Shown: positions 9,146 to 17,556, counted from the first letter of the stretch. The stretch is 64,000 nucleotides of DNA from Alloprevotella sp. (GCA_017477205.1 JAFUXE010000020.1:3864-67863), one strand, 5' to 3'. The notes: generated from the letters alone by a model not told the origin. Program-made: numbers and translations.

Positions 9146-10318
9146 CTATTGGCTGTTAAACTTATCACAGATTCTCCCCAGCGCTTCCCGCAGCTGCTCC
9201 TCCTTTGCGCAGAGCGAAATGCGGACATAGCGGCGCCCATTCTTTCCGAAGATGAAGCCTGGCGTGATGAACACATGGGCCTCATGGAGCACACGCTCGG
9301 TGAGTTCTTCCGCATCGGTGAAGCTGTCCGGGATGCGCCCCCAGAGGAACATACCCACCTGGTCGTCGCGGAAGGTACACCCCAGGGCTTCCAGAATTCT
9401 TTCTGCCAAACGGCGACGTCGCGCGTATATATTATAATTGTGTTCCGTGTGCCAGTCCCCGCTGTTGTCTATCGCGGCGGCGGCAGCCAGCTGGAGGCCG
9501 CGGAACGTTCCGCTGTCGATATTACTCTTCACCTTCAGTACCCACGAGATGAAGTCGGCGCGGCCCACACACATGCCCACGCGCCATCCGGGCATGTTGT
9601 GGGACTTGGAGAGGGAGTTGAGTTCGATGCAGCAGTCCTTGGCTCCGGGAACGTTGAATATAGAGAGGGGAGCCTGCCGGGGAGGGCATAGGATGCGGGA
9701 ATAGGGATTGTCGTTGACGATAAGGAAACCGTTCTTCCGTGCCAGTGCCACCAACTTGTCGTAGCATTCCCGGGAGGCGGGCGCACCCGTCGGCATGTGC
9801 GGATAGTTCGTCCACATCAGCCGGACGTGCGAGAGGTCTTTGTTGAACAAACTGGCAAAGTCAGGCTGTCCGTTTTCCAAAAGGTCGTACGTTTCCACCT
9901 TCGCCCCTAAAAGGCGCGAGAGGGACGTATAGGTGGGATAGCCTGGATCCGGAACAAGTACCGTCTCACCCGGATTCACGAAGGCCAACGTTACGTGAAG
10001 GATGCCCTCCTTCGAGCCTATCAGCGGCAGCACCTCCGTCTCCGCATCGAGTGCGACTCCGTAGGTGCGTTCGTAGTAGCGTGCCATAGCCTCCCGCAGC
10101 TCGCGGGTTCCGCGTGTGGGCTGGTAGCCATGGGCATCGGGGCGGCGTGCCACCTCGCAAAGCGTCTCTACGGTCGCCTCCGAAGGCGGCATGTCCGGAC
10201 TGCCGATGGCAAGGCTGATGACGTCCTTCCCTTCCGCATTCATCTGAGCCACCTCGCGCAGTTTCCGCGAGAAGTAGTATTCGCTGACCTGGGATAGTCT
10301 CTCTGCCGGCTGTATCAT
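9146..10318 (-). CDS. PLP-dependent class I/II aminotransferase, probably aromatic amino acid aminotransferase
   Basis: 390 residues of the aspartate aminotransferase superfamily. Seen: ISLAIGSPDMPPS near the N-terminus, YQPTRGTRELREAMARYY, SKEGILH, PDPGYPTY, the Asn-rich WTNYPHMPTGAP, NDNPYSRI, the Schiff-base lysine in NSLSKSHNMPGWRVG (about Lys238), and the substrate-carboxylate Arg in RYVRISLC near the end. Between pheA and the DAHP synthase/mutase gene, its likely job is the last step to phenylalanine and tyrosine (transamination of phenylpyruvate and 4-hydroxyphenylpyruvate). The exact substrate cannot be read from sequence; LL-diaminopimelate aminotransferases are close relatives. The gap to pheA is 24 bases. 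Confidence 0.88.
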   Translation of the reverse strand: MIQPAERLSQVSEYYFSRKLREVAQMNAEGKDVISLAIGSPDMPPSEATVETLCEVARRPDAHGYQPTRGTRELREAMARYYERTYGVALDAETEVLPLIGSKEGILHVTLAFVNPGETVLVPDPGYPTYTSLSRLLGAKVETYDLLENGQPDFASLFNKDLSHVRLMWTNYPHMPTGAPASRECYDKLVALARKNGFLIVNDNPYSRILCPPRQAPLSIFNVPGAKDCCIELNSLSKSHNMPGWRVGMCVGRADFISWVLKVKSNIDSGTFRGLQLAAAAAIDNSGDWHTEHNYNIYARRRRLAERILEALGCTFRDDQVGMFLWGRIPDSFTDAEELTERVLHEAHVFITPGFIFGKNGRRYVRISLCAKEEQLREALGRICDKFNSQ

Positions 10319-10342
10319 TTCTTAACTTTTATGTTTCAATTG

Positions 10343-11173
10343 TCAACTCCCCCTATACTCTCCCAGCACGTGCAGTTCGCGTATCAGCGGGCGCACGGCC
10401 TCGATGCTCTGACGGTAGCGATGGTAGTCGTCATAGGTCACGTCCACGTAGAAGAGATACTCCCATTCGCGCCCGATGATGGGCAGGGACTGGATTTTCG
10501 TAAGGTTTATCTGGTAGAAGCTGAAAATGCTGAGCACTTGCGAGAGGCTTCCCGCCGAGTGGGGCAGGGAGAATACGATGCTGGCCTTGTCCGAAGCTTT
10601 CACATCGCGCAGTTCTGCCGCCTGCTCCGGATGCGCCAGCACCAGAAAGCGCGTAAAGTTGTGCTTGTTGTCCTCAATGGCGCGGTGCAGCACGCGTAGG
10701 CCGTAGCGTTCGGCTGCATCCGCATGGCAGATGGCGGCATGACCGCGAAGCCCTTCGCGTGCGATGCGGGCCGCTGCGGCCGCCGTGTCGTCCGTCTCCA
10801 CCACTTTCAACTGCGGATGTGCCGTCAGGAACTCGCGACACTGCTGTAACGCCACGGGATGGGAGTTCACCTCGCAGAGGCTTTCAGCATCTTCGTCGGG
10901 CAGGCAGGCCAGGGCGTGCTCTATGTGTAGTTTCTGCTCGCCCACGATGGTAGTCCGGCACTGTCGCAGCAGCTCGTAGTTTCTCAGCAGGGAACCCGCA
11001 ATGGTGTTCTCAATCGCGGCCAGTGCCACGAGGCTCTCATCGTCCGCAAGTCTGCGGAACAGTTCCTCAAAGGAGTCGCAGCACACCAGCTCCACCTCCT
11101 CGTCGTCGAAGAAAAGGCGGGCGGCAATGTCGTGGAACGACCCCTCAATACCCTGAATGGCTATTCTGCGCAT
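10343..11173 (-). CDS. pheA: Prephenate dehydratase with C-terminal ACT domain
   Basis: 276 residues from the ATG opening MRRIAIQGIEGSFHDIAA; longer in-frame starts add only polar residues and would overlap the leader terminator. The dehydratase domain (1 to about 180) shows the GSFH start, AAIENTIAGSL, and the catalytic Thr-Arg-Phe in HNFTRFLVL. The ACT domain (about 190-276; GSLSQVLSIFSFYQINLTKI, then SLPIIGREWEYLFYVD) is the usual phenylalanine-binding feedback site. It converts prephenate to phenylpyruvate. It is the first structural gene of the operon. Expression is probably set by the attenuator between 11213 and 11355. Confidence 0.94.
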   Translation of the reverse strand: MRRIAIQGIEGSFHDIAARLFFDDEEVELVCCDSFEELFRRLADDESLVALAAIENTIAGSLLRNYELLRQCRTTIVGEQKLHIEHALACLPDEDAESLCEVNSHPVALQQCREFLTAHPQLKVVETDDTAAAAARIAREGLRGHAAICHADAAERYGLRVLHRAIEDNKHNFTRFLVLAHPEQAAELRDVKASDKASIVFSLPHSAGSLSQVLSIFSFYQINLTKIQSLPIIGREWEYLFYVDVTYDDYHRYRQSIEAVRPLIRELHVLGEYRGS

Positions 11174-11212
11174 GATGTCAGTTCTTTTCTTTCTTGTTTT
11201 GCTACATCTCAC

Positions 11213-11255
11213 AAAAAAATCCCGTCTCGTCAGATGACTTCTGAGTGCGGGATTT
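11213..11255 (-). terminator. Attenuator terminator upstream of pheA
   Basis: On the minus strand an 8-bp stem, AAATCCCG with CGGGATTT, encloses a smaller TCAGA/TCTGA hairpin and runs into a T tract. This is a rho-independent terminator placed between the leader peptide stop (11281) and the pheA start (11173), so it can only act on transcripts heading into the operon. Its left arm is shared with the alternative antiterminator pairing. Confidence 0.85.
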
Positions 11256-11300
11256 CTTCGTTTGGATTATCCGGTTCGTTCTATGCACGAAGCACCCCGC
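11247..11300 (-). promoter_or_regulatory. Antiterminator pairing of the aromatic operon leader
   Basis: On the minus strand GCGGGGTGCTTCG (11300-11288), at the end of the leader peptide frame, can pair with CGAAGAAATCCCGC (11260-11247). This gives GCGGG with CCCGC and CTTCG with CGAAG around a small internal loop. The pairing uses up the left arm of the terminator. It starts 13 bases past leader codon 14, so a ribosome stalled on the aromatic codons would leave it free. A ribosome that reaches the leader stop would cover it and let the terminator form. The pairing was read by eye; energies were not computed. Confidence 0.75.
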
Positions 11301-11355
11301 TCTGCTTGTCGGCAAAGTAATAGAAATACTGTGCAAAGTGAACGTTTCCGTACAT
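11281..11355 (-). CDS. Tyr/Phe-rich leader peptide controlling the aromatic operon
   Basis: A 24-codon open frame with a good ribosome-binding sequence, AGGAAGG, 5 bases before its ATG. Such sites are uncommon in this group and none as clear is seen before the neighbouring genes. Residues 9-14 are QYFYYF. In all the peptide holds four Tyr (2, 10, 12, 13) and three Phe (7, 11, 14), far above chance. It lies between the promoter at 11386-11416 and the terminator at 11213-11255, directly ahead of pheA. By analogy with pheA and trp leaders of proteobacteria, ribosome stalling at these codons when charged Phe- or Tyr-tRNA is scarce would favour the antiterminator. It probably has no function as a protein. 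Confidence 0.85.
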   Translation of the reverse strand: MYGNVHFAQYFYYFADKQSGVLRA

Positions 11356-11385
11356 AGTTTCCTTCCTGAAAGTTCGTTTTCGGTG

Positions 11386-11416
11386 CAAAGATAGTGCAAA
11401 ACGTTAGCAGTAGCAA
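11386..11416 (-). promoter_or_regulatory. Promoter of the aromatic amino acid operon
   Basis: On the minus strand a -33 TTG and a -7 TATCTTTG (consensus TAnnTTTG) are separated by 20 bases, the Bacteroidetes primary sigma factor pattern. The expected start of transcription is a few bases downstream, about 25 bases before the leader ATG. Confidence 0.75.
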
Positions 11417-11589
11417 GCCTTCGCCCGCATTTTTTCACATTTCGTCCCGTTTCCGAGAGGATTCCAAGGGTTCTCCTCCCCGCATACGCCCGCAGGCAGC
11501 TTCGCGGAATGCGCATGACAAAACGAGGAAAAAGCACACCCGGAACGCAAAAAAAAGCACTCCCGGAGCGATATGTACCAGAATTTTGC

Positions 11590-11597
11590 TAACTTCG
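11590..11597 (+). promoter_or_regulatory. Possible -7 element of the sialidase gene
   Basis: TAACTTCG, close to the Bacteroidetes -7 consensus, lies 33 bases before the sialidase ATG. No convincing -33 TTTG is seen at the usual distance. The rest of the interval from 11417 holds no other recognisable feature. Confidence 0.4.
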
Positions 11598-11630
11598 CCC
11601 CCAAATACCATAACAAACACGAACAGAATC

Positions 11631-14600
11631 ATGAGAAAACATCTGCTCCTCGTCCTGCTTTGCACCTTATTCAGCCTCATCAGTGCACAGGCGGAAACCA
11701 TCACATTCAACGTAAGTCCCGGTACGGGACAATGCCTCAAGGGCGGCTCCACGGCGGGCACCACAGCTGGTCACTATTTCAACACGTGGAAGTCCACGAA
11801 GACTGCCCCGCAACTCTCCGTGACCACGTCAAAGAACGACATGTGGATACACACGAATACCTCCAGCGTTCACTACTTCGGCGGCTGCCGCTTCACCCTC
11901 ACCGTCACAGACGGCTACATCATCACGGGCTACAGCTTTGACTTCCTGGGCTATGACGGCAACAGCAACAGCTATACAACACGCAAGGAAATGACCGTGC
12001 AGGACGCGGGCGGCAATGAATACAAATGCGCCACCACCGCCACGGGACGCGTGGAAGTCAAGGACCTGGAGAGCAGCACCACCTACTTCGACGTCGTGGG
12101 TCCCGTGACGGGCAACGGCAACGTGCTGGTGACTAATTTTGAGGTCTATGTTGAGACCAAACCCAACACGCTCCAGCCTTTCCAGCCCACCCAGATTACG
12201 GACGGCGCCTTTGCCGACGACACACAGTGGTACACCCTCGAGGTGAAAGCCTTCGGACGCCAGGCCTATCGCGCCAGCGACACGAGCGTGGAACTCCGCA
12301 ACAACGATCCCCTGAGCGAGGAGGATGCCTACCTCTGGTGCTTCGTGGGCGACCGCGAGCAGGGCTTCAAGGTTTACAACAAGGCCGCAGGCCCCACGAA
12401 GTGCTACGTTGTCGCACGCAGTGGCCTGACGAACGGATCCGCACCTCGCTTCGTGACGGAAGCCGGCATGAGCGAGACGCAGTACGACGCCCGCTGGTAT
12501 TTCACCGAATCCACCTATGACCCCAGCCTCGTCGGCTACAGACCCGTCTATATGTCCCCGTCGTTCAACACGACCTACGCGCTGAACGACTATCAGGAGA
12601 ACGGCGCACTGAAGTTCTGGGACGGCCGCGGACTGGGCTCCACGGTGACCATTTGCCCGCAGGGACGCGTAGTTCCTGAGGACAAGGCACGCACCGTGAA
12701 GGTGTTCGACAATGCCAACAGCAGCGTACCCTACCGCATTCCCGCATTGGCAAAGACCGCGGACGGCAAGCTCATCCTCGTCGTGGACTACCGCTACAGC
12801 AAGGCCGACATCGGCAACGGCCCCATCGACCTGCGCTATAAGATAAGCTCCGACAACGGCCGCACATGGAGCCAGGAATACACGAACCTCGGCGACGGCG
12901 ACGTCTCGAAGGCCAGCGGCAACCAGTGGGACTACGCCTTTGGCGACCCCAGCATCGTGGCCGACTGCGAAGACCCCAACGAAGTACTTGTCATCGCCGT
13001 GGGCGGACACGTGGGCTACTTCAGCAGCACATACGCCAACCCGCAGCACGTCGTACGCTTCCGCAGTCACGACGGCGGCACCACGTGGACGAAGGGCGAC
13101 TCCCTGACATACCAAATCTACAACCTCTACCAAAATAGTGCTAAGGGCAACACCGTCGGCATCTTCCTCACCTCCGGTAAAATCATGCAGAGCCGCTACG
13201 TCAAGGCCGGCTCCCACTATCGCCTTTACATCGCCCACCCCTTCCGCGGCGACAACGGCCAATGCTGCTTCGTCATCTATTCGGACGACTTCGGCGAGAC
13301 GTGGAAGGTTCTGGGCGGCAACAAGACCATTGCCAGCACGGGCATGGACGAAAGTAAGATTGAGGAACTCCCGGACGGCAGCGTTGTCATCAGTAGCCGT
13401 AACCAGAGCGGCGGTCGCGTCGTGAACGTCTATACCTACACGGACTCCAAGACGGCAGAGGGCGCATGGAGCACAACGGCCACACCCGCACCTATGGCCA
13501 GCGGAAAGGTGAACGCCTGCAACGGCGAAATCCTCGTTGTCCCCGCCAAGCGCAATGCGGACGGCAAGCAGCTCTACGTGGCCCTGCAGTCCGTCCCGAT
13601 GAGCACCAGCCGCCAGTACGTAGGCTTCTACTACAAAGAACTGGCTTCTGCGGCAGACTTCATTACGGGCGCGAAGATGGCAGAGAACTGGCAGAGCGGC
13701 CTGCGCGTATCGCAGACCACGTCGTGCTACTCCACGATGGTGATGATGGACGACAACAACATCGGCTTCGTCTATGAGGAGAACAGCTACAACGGCGGCT
13801 ACGACATCGTATTCAAAGCCCTCTCGCTGGACACCATCACGGGCGGCGCCTACACCTACGACCCCAGCTTCACCGATCGCAGCGCCTACTTCCGCAGCAG
13901 TCTCAGCGAACGCATGCCGGAAGTGGAAAGCGGCGGAACCATCGTGGGACAGATTTCCGACCTCGGCGACTTCGAGACGGCTCGCGAGGCATTCGAAAAG
14001 AATCCCACACAGGAAAGCATGGAGAGCGTATGGCGACTCTACAGCGAAGGACTGCCCACCATACCCCTGCTCACGAACCGCCCCTACCGCCTGCGCAACC
14101 TGAAGGAATACAAGACAGGCGACATTCGCTACATGGCTATGGACGCCTCCACTACGACCACACACACCAACAGCACGCTGACTACGGACGAACTCTTCGT
14201 GTTCCTTCCCGGCACAACGGAAGGACAATATTATATTTATTGTCCGCAATACCAACGCTACGTGGGACGCACGGGCGCCAACGAGACGAAAGTTGCCTAC
14301 GTTTCCTCCACCGCCCTGGCCGGACGCTACTCTGTGGCCTCCGACGTTTCGGGCCGCAGCACGCTGGTCTGCAACAACCCGACGGGCACCAACAGCGCCC
14401 TCCACTGCGCCAGCGACGGACGCGTCGTACCCTGGCAGGCTCCCACCGAGGCCTCTGGTTGGAACATCATCCCCGTTACGGAGTGGAACGTTGCGCTCAG
14501 CGACTGCGAGCATTTCTCCGCAGCGGCTGTAAACATGCCGTTCGCATATACTCTGCCAGAAGCTGTCAATGCATACAGAATTCCCAATATCAATGAGTCC

Positions 14601-15062
14601 GGGGAAGCCAACGTCGAAGAAATCTCCTCCCCAGTTTTCATTAGTTCGGATACCCCCGTTCTACTTCTCAGCCGTGATGGCGAAGAGCAAGTTACCCTTA
14701 CCATTCCCGACCAACTTGAAGAAGTGGACGTGACAGAAGTAGCAACAACCAACATTCTGAAAGGGGCACTCCTCCGAACGACTGCGGAAAATGTCGGCAT
14801 CTTTGCCTTCAAGAATGGCCGTGCAGGTTTCTATCCTGATGCCAAGTTAGCCAACATGACTACCATTCCAGCAAACAGTGCATACCTCACGGACGTTCCC
14901 ACAGCAGGTGTTCCACTGAACTACACCATGCTCAACGTCGGCATCAGCTCCCCGTCAACGGATAATGGTCAATGGTCAATGGTCTTCGACCTCCAAGGCC
15001 GCCGCGTGCAGAAGACCACGAAGGGCGTGTACATCGAGAACGGCAGGAAAGTATTGAAGTAA
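11631..15062 (+). CDS. Secreted sialidase (exo-alpha-sialidase, GH33-like) with C-terminal sorting-like module
   Basis: 1143 residues. The start is chosen at the ATG giving a clean signal peptide (MRKHLLLVLLCTLFSL, cut near SAQA). The first 350 residues look like beta-rich accessory domains. The catalytic beta-propeller begins with the sialidase RIP motif (YRIPAL, residues 368-373) and has three Asp boxes: DNGRTW (408-413), DGGTTW (481-486) and DFGETW (553-558). It should release terminal sialic acid from host glycans. The C-terminus ends with FDLQGRRVQKTTKGVYIENG and a Lys-rich tail, a short module shared with two other secreted proteins here and probably a surface-sorting or export signal. 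The stretch from about 14520 to 14960 is more A+T-rich than the rest. Three perfect 7-bp repeats sit just before the C-terminal module. Confidence 0.88.
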   Translation: MRKHLLLVLLCTLFSLISAQAETITFNVSPGTGQCLKGGSTAGTTAGHYFNTWKSTKTAPQLSVTTSKNDMWIHTNTSSVHYFGGCRFTLTVTDGYIITGYSFDFLGYDGNSNSYTTRKEMTVQDAGGNEYKCATTATGRVEVKDLESSTTYFDVVGPVTGNGNVLVTNFEVYVETKPNTLQPFQPTQITDGAFADDTQWYTLEVKAFGRQAYRASDTSVELRNNDPLSEEDAYLWCFVGDREQGFKVYNKAAGPTKCYVVARSGLTNGSAPRFVTEAGMSETQYDARWYFTESTYDPSLVGYRPVYMSPSFNTTYALNDYQENGALKFWDGRGLGSTVTICPQGRVVPEDKARTVKVFDNANSSVPYRIPALAKTADGKLILVVDYRYSKADIGNGPIDLRYKISSDNGRTWSQEYTNLGDGDVSKASGNQWDYAFGDPSIVADCEDPNEVLVIAVGGHVGYFSSTYANPQHVVRFRSHDGGTTWTKGDSLTYQIYNLYQNSAKGNTVGIFLTSGKIMQSRYVKAGSHYRLYIAHPFRGDNGQCCFVIYSDDFGETWKVLGGNKTIASTGMDESKIEELPDGSVVISSRNQSGGRVVNVYTYTDSKTAEGAWSTTATPAPMASGKVNACNGEILVVPAKRNADGKQLYVALQSVPMSTSRQYVGFYYKELASAADFITGAKMAENWQSGLRVSQTTSCYSTMVMMDDNNIGFVYEENSYNGGYDIVFKALSLDTITGGAYTYDPSFTDRSAYFRSSLSERMPEVESGGTIVGQISDLGDFETAREAFEKNPTQESMESVWRLYSEGLPTIPLLTNRPYRLRNLKEYKTGDIRYMAMDASTTTTHTNSTLTTDELFVFLPGTTEGQYYIYCPQYQRYVGRTGANETKVAYVSSTALAGRYSVASDVSGRSTLVCNNPTGTNSALHCASDGRVVPWQAPTEASGWNIIPVTEWNVALSDCEHFSAAAVNMPFAYTLPEAVNAYRIPNINESGEANVEEISSPVFISSDTPVLLLSRDGEEQVTLTIPDQLEEVDVTEVATTNILKGALLRTTAENVGIFAFKNGRAGFYPDAKLANMTTIPANSAYLTDVPTAGVPLNYTMLNVGISSPSTDNGQWSMVFDLQGRRVQKTTKGVYIENGRKVLK
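14964..14984 (+). repeat. Heptanucleotide repeat inside the sialidase gene
   Basis: Three perfect copies of AATGGTC lie within the coding sequence just before the FDLQGRR module. The same heptad family occurs at the matching place in the C10 protease gene (20126-20174). Confidence 0.8.
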
Positions 15063-15086
15063 GTAATCTGATAACAATTATAGACT

Positions 15087-16106
15087 ATGGAAGGTTTGCC
15101 CATTGCAACATTCGTTCTGGCCATTGCCATCATCATTGGCCTCTCCATCTTTTTCTACTTCGTGCCCTTCTTCCTGTGGCTCAGCGCCCAGGTGAGCGGC
15201 GTGCGCATATCCCTCATCCAGCTGATGCTGATGCGCATTCGCAACGTGCCGCCGGGCATCATTGTACCGAGCCTCATCGAAGCTCACAAGGCCGGACTGC
15301 AGAACATCACGCGCGACAATCTCGAGGCTCACTTCATGACGGGCGGACACGTGCAGCGCGTCGTCCACGCCCTCGTCTCTGCCAACAAGGCGAACATCGA
15401 CCTGACGTTCGAGAAGGCCACCGCCATCGACCTCGCAGGACGTGACGTCTTCGAAGCTGTGCAGACCAGTGTGAATCCCAAGGTCATCGACACGCCGCCC
15501 GTAGCCGCCGTCGCCAAGAACGGCATCCAGCTCATCGCGAAGGCACGCGTCACGGTGCGCGCCAACATCCAGCAGCTCGTCGGCGGTGCAGGCGAAGAGA
15601 CCATCCTCGCCCGCGTCGGCGAAGGCATCGTCAGCAGCATCGGCTCTGCCGAGAGCCATGAGCAGGTGCTCGAGAACCCCGACAGCATCTCCAAGCTCGT
15701 GCTGAAGAAAGGCCTCGATGCCGGCACGGCATTTGAAATCCTCTCCATCGACATCGCGGACATCGACGTGGGTAAGAACATCGGTGCCACGCTCCAGATG
15801 GACCAGGCCAACGCCGACAAGAACATCGCGCAGGCCAAGGCCGAGGAACGCCGCGCCATGGCCGTCGCCACGGAGCAGGAGATGAAAGCAAAGGCTCAGG
15901 AAGCCCGCGCAGAAGTCATCCGCGCCGAGGCACAGGTGCCCCTCGCACTGGCCAAGGCCCTCAACGACGGCAACATGGGTGCCATGGACTACTACCGCCT
16001 CAAGAACCTCCTCGGCGACACCGAGATGCGCGAGAACATCGGACGCCTCACGAAGGGCGACGTCAAGTCCGCACTCGGCACCAACACGCCGCCGCCACTT
16101 CCCTAA
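15087..16106 (+). CDS. floA: Flotillin-like protein FloA (UPF0365, SPFH/band 7 family)
   Basis: 339 residues, the usual FloA length. It starts with a membrane-inserting hydrophobic hairpin ([20 protein letters not shown]), followed by the conserved segments [24 protein letters not shown] the [10 protein letters not shown] and GGHVQRVV blocks. A SPFH core follows, then an Ala/Glu/Lys-rich coiled coil ([21 protein letters not shown]) and a [20 protein letters not shown] end. Flotillin-like proteins scaffold membrane microdomains at the inner face of the cytoplasmic membrane. The gene lies 24 bases after the sialidase gene. Confidence 0.92.
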   Translation: MEGLPIATFVLAIAIIIGLSIFFYFVPFFLWLSAQVSGVRISLIQLMLMRIRNVPPGIIVPSLIEAHKAGLQNITRDNLEAHFMTGGHVQRVVHALVSANKANIDLTFEKATAIDLAGRDVFEAVQTSVNPKVIDTPPVAAVAKNGIQLIAKARVTVRANIQQLVGGAGEETILARVGEGIVSSIGSAESHEQVLENPDSISKLVLKKGLDAGTAFEILSIDIADIDVGKNIGATLQMDQANADKNIAQAKAEERRAMAVATEQEMKAKAQEARAEVIRAEAQVPLALAKALNDGNMGAMDYYRLKNLLGDTEMRENIGRLTKGDVKSALGTNTPPPLP

Positions 16107-16255
16107 GAAGCCCCCTCCAACCTCCCCCCTCCGGGGGAGGCTTGCAGATACCCGCCCAATGTTTGAAGTCACAAACAACCAAAGAACCAAAGAACCTAAA
16201 AACCAAACAACCAAACAACTTAATAACTAAACAACCTAACAACTAAATCATCAAC
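16107..16255 (+). other. Intergenic hairpin and A/C-rich leader before the Ala-rich lipoprotein gene
   Basis: A C-rich then G-rich imperfect hairpin (about 16110-16145, AAGCCCCC against GGGGGAGGCTT) follows floA and may be a weak terminator or a common intergenic repeat. It is followed by about 80 bases (16170-16250) almost free of G and made of short AACCAAA/ACAACC repeats, running up to the next ATG. Confidence 0.5.
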
Positions 16256-16975
16256 ATGAAAAAAATCCTCTTTGTAGCGATGGCCGCATGCGCCTTCAGC
16301 TTCAGCGCCTGCACAGGCAACAAGACGGACAACGCCGCTAACGCTGCCGACTCCGCACAGGTAGAAGAAACCAGCGCCGCCAACGTGGCCGCACAGTCCG
16401 TGTTCCAGCAGCTCAAGGACGCTGCCAGCGACCCCGCAAAGCTCCAGGCTGCCGTAGGTGCCGCACAGGTCAAGATTCAGGAGCTCCTCGCCTCCGGCAA
16501 TGCCGAAAGCGTGAAGCAGTACACGCAGATTCTGCAAGACCTCATCAACGGCGACAAGAGCGTCCAGGAAGCCCTCACGGCCGTGAAGGATGCTGCCGGT
16601 AGCGGCAACCTCCTGAGTGCCTTCAACTCCGTCATCGGTGCCGCCACCGCAGAAGGTGCCACCGCAGAAAGTTTCGTGGAAGCCACGAAGAAGGCCGGCA
16701 CGGATGCCTACACCGAAACTGCCATGAAGGACGCCGATGCCGTTGACGCCGTGAAGGACGCCGTAGAGAATGCGCCCGAAGCTGCCAAGCAGGCTGTGGA
16801 GAACGCCGCACAGGACGTGCAGAACCAGGCCAAGGAAGCCGTGAACCAGAAGGTTGACGAGGCCAAGACGAAGGCCAACGACGCCATCAATAATGCCCAG
16901 CAGAAGGCTAACGACGCCGTGAACAACGCCGCCCAGAAGGGTGCCGACGCTGCCCGCAAAGCCCTCGGCCTCTAA
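16256..16975 (+). CDS. Ala-rich lipoprotein with LEA-like helical repeats
   Basis: 239 residues. The signal peptide ends in a lipobox (FSFSAC, Cys19), so it is probably an outer-membrane or periplasmic lipoprotein. The mature part is extremely rich in Ala, Lys, Asp, Asn and Gln. It has amphipathic 11-residue-like repeats toward the end (VENAAQDVQNQAKEAVNQK, then QQKANDAVNNAAQKGADAA), resembling LEA-type or apolipoprotein-like helices. No enzymatic motif is seen. A strong terminator follows directly. Function unknown; an envelope or stress-protective role is only a guess from composition. Confidence 0.8.
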   Translation: MKKILFVAMAACAFSFSACTGNKTDNAANAADSAQVEETSAANVAAQSVFQQLKDAASDPAKLQAAVGAAQVKIQELLASGNAESVKQYTQILQDLINGDKSVQEALTAVKDAAGSGNLLSAFNSVIGAATAEGATAESFVEATKKAGTDAYTETAMKDADAVDAVKDAVENAPEAAKQAVENAAQDVQNQAKEAVNQKVDEAKTKANDAINNAQQKANDAVNNAAQKGADAARKALGL

Positions 16976-16996
16976 ACGGAAGCCTCCTCTCCCCAC

Positions 16997-17047
16997 AAGG
17001 GGGACGGAACGCAAGACCCCGCGCCTTGCATTCCGTCCCCCTTTTTT
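16997..17047 (+). terminator. Intrinsic terminator after the Ala-rich lipoprotein gene
   Basis: A long stem, GGGGGACGGAA plus GCAAG, pairs with CTTGC plus TTCCGTCCCCC with one mismatch around a short loop. It is followed by six T residues. Confidence 0.9.
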
Positions 17048-17171
17048 GCGCCCCTGCACTCCGCCCCTCAACGGTCGGGGGATGCGGTATGTTCCGACTG
17101 GCTATACCTTAGCATCACGATGATTATAGGACAGCCTCTGAGATAGACTTCCGCAGGAGGCGGTGCGGGAG

Positions 17172-17520
17172 TGCGGGGAAAAAGCTTCATGTATGCCGGG
17201 AAAAGACCTCATAAGTGCCGGGAAAAGACCTCATAAGTGCCGGGAAAAGGCATCAAGAGTGCGGGCAATTCTATAAATCAAGCCATGATTTATAAAAACC
17301 AAGGCATGATTTACAAAAATCAAGGCTTGATTTGTACAAACCAAGCCTTGGTTTATAGAAAAGAGTGCATGCACGGAGCCTTTTCAGCGCATGCACGGAG
17401 CCTTTTCACCGCATGCACGGAGCCTTTTCACCGCATGCACGGAGCCTTTTCACCGCATGCACGAGTTTTTTTCCCTACACATACGAGGTTCTTTCCCCGT
17501 ACACAGGAAGTGATTCTATG
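17172..17520. repeat. Phased 21-22 bp tandem array made of several different unit sequences
   Basis: Five TGC(C)GGG-starting units occur exactly every 22 bases (17172, 17194, 17216, 17238, 17260). Four units of CAAGsCwTG type then follow every 21 bases (17279, 17300, 17321, 17342) and are near-palindromes, for example AAATCAAGGCTTGATTT. Next come four and a half copies of a 22-bp unit starting GCATGCACGGAGCC (17367, 17389, 17411, 17433, 17455). Two or three more units decay in sequence but keep the 22-bp step (17477, 17499). There are no unique spacers, so this is not CRISPR. The region lies between two convergent genes. Confidence 0.85.
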
Positions 17521-17556
17521 CGCCCGGGAAGGGAAAAGAAGAGGGAGAGGGAGAGC

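Noticed and set aside
11174..11280. T-box riboswitch upstream of pheA
   Set aside because: No T-box consensus or specifier stem-loop is visible, whereas a leader peptide with aromatic codons fits the layout.
11829..14513. 894-codon open frame opposite the sialidase gene
   Set aside because: Complete overlap with a well-supported gene on the other strand, low-complexity Val/Ala/Gly-rich product and no start context.
17367..17465. CRISPR array
   Set aside because: The 22-bp units are directly adjacent, with no unique spacers, and no cas genes are in the window.
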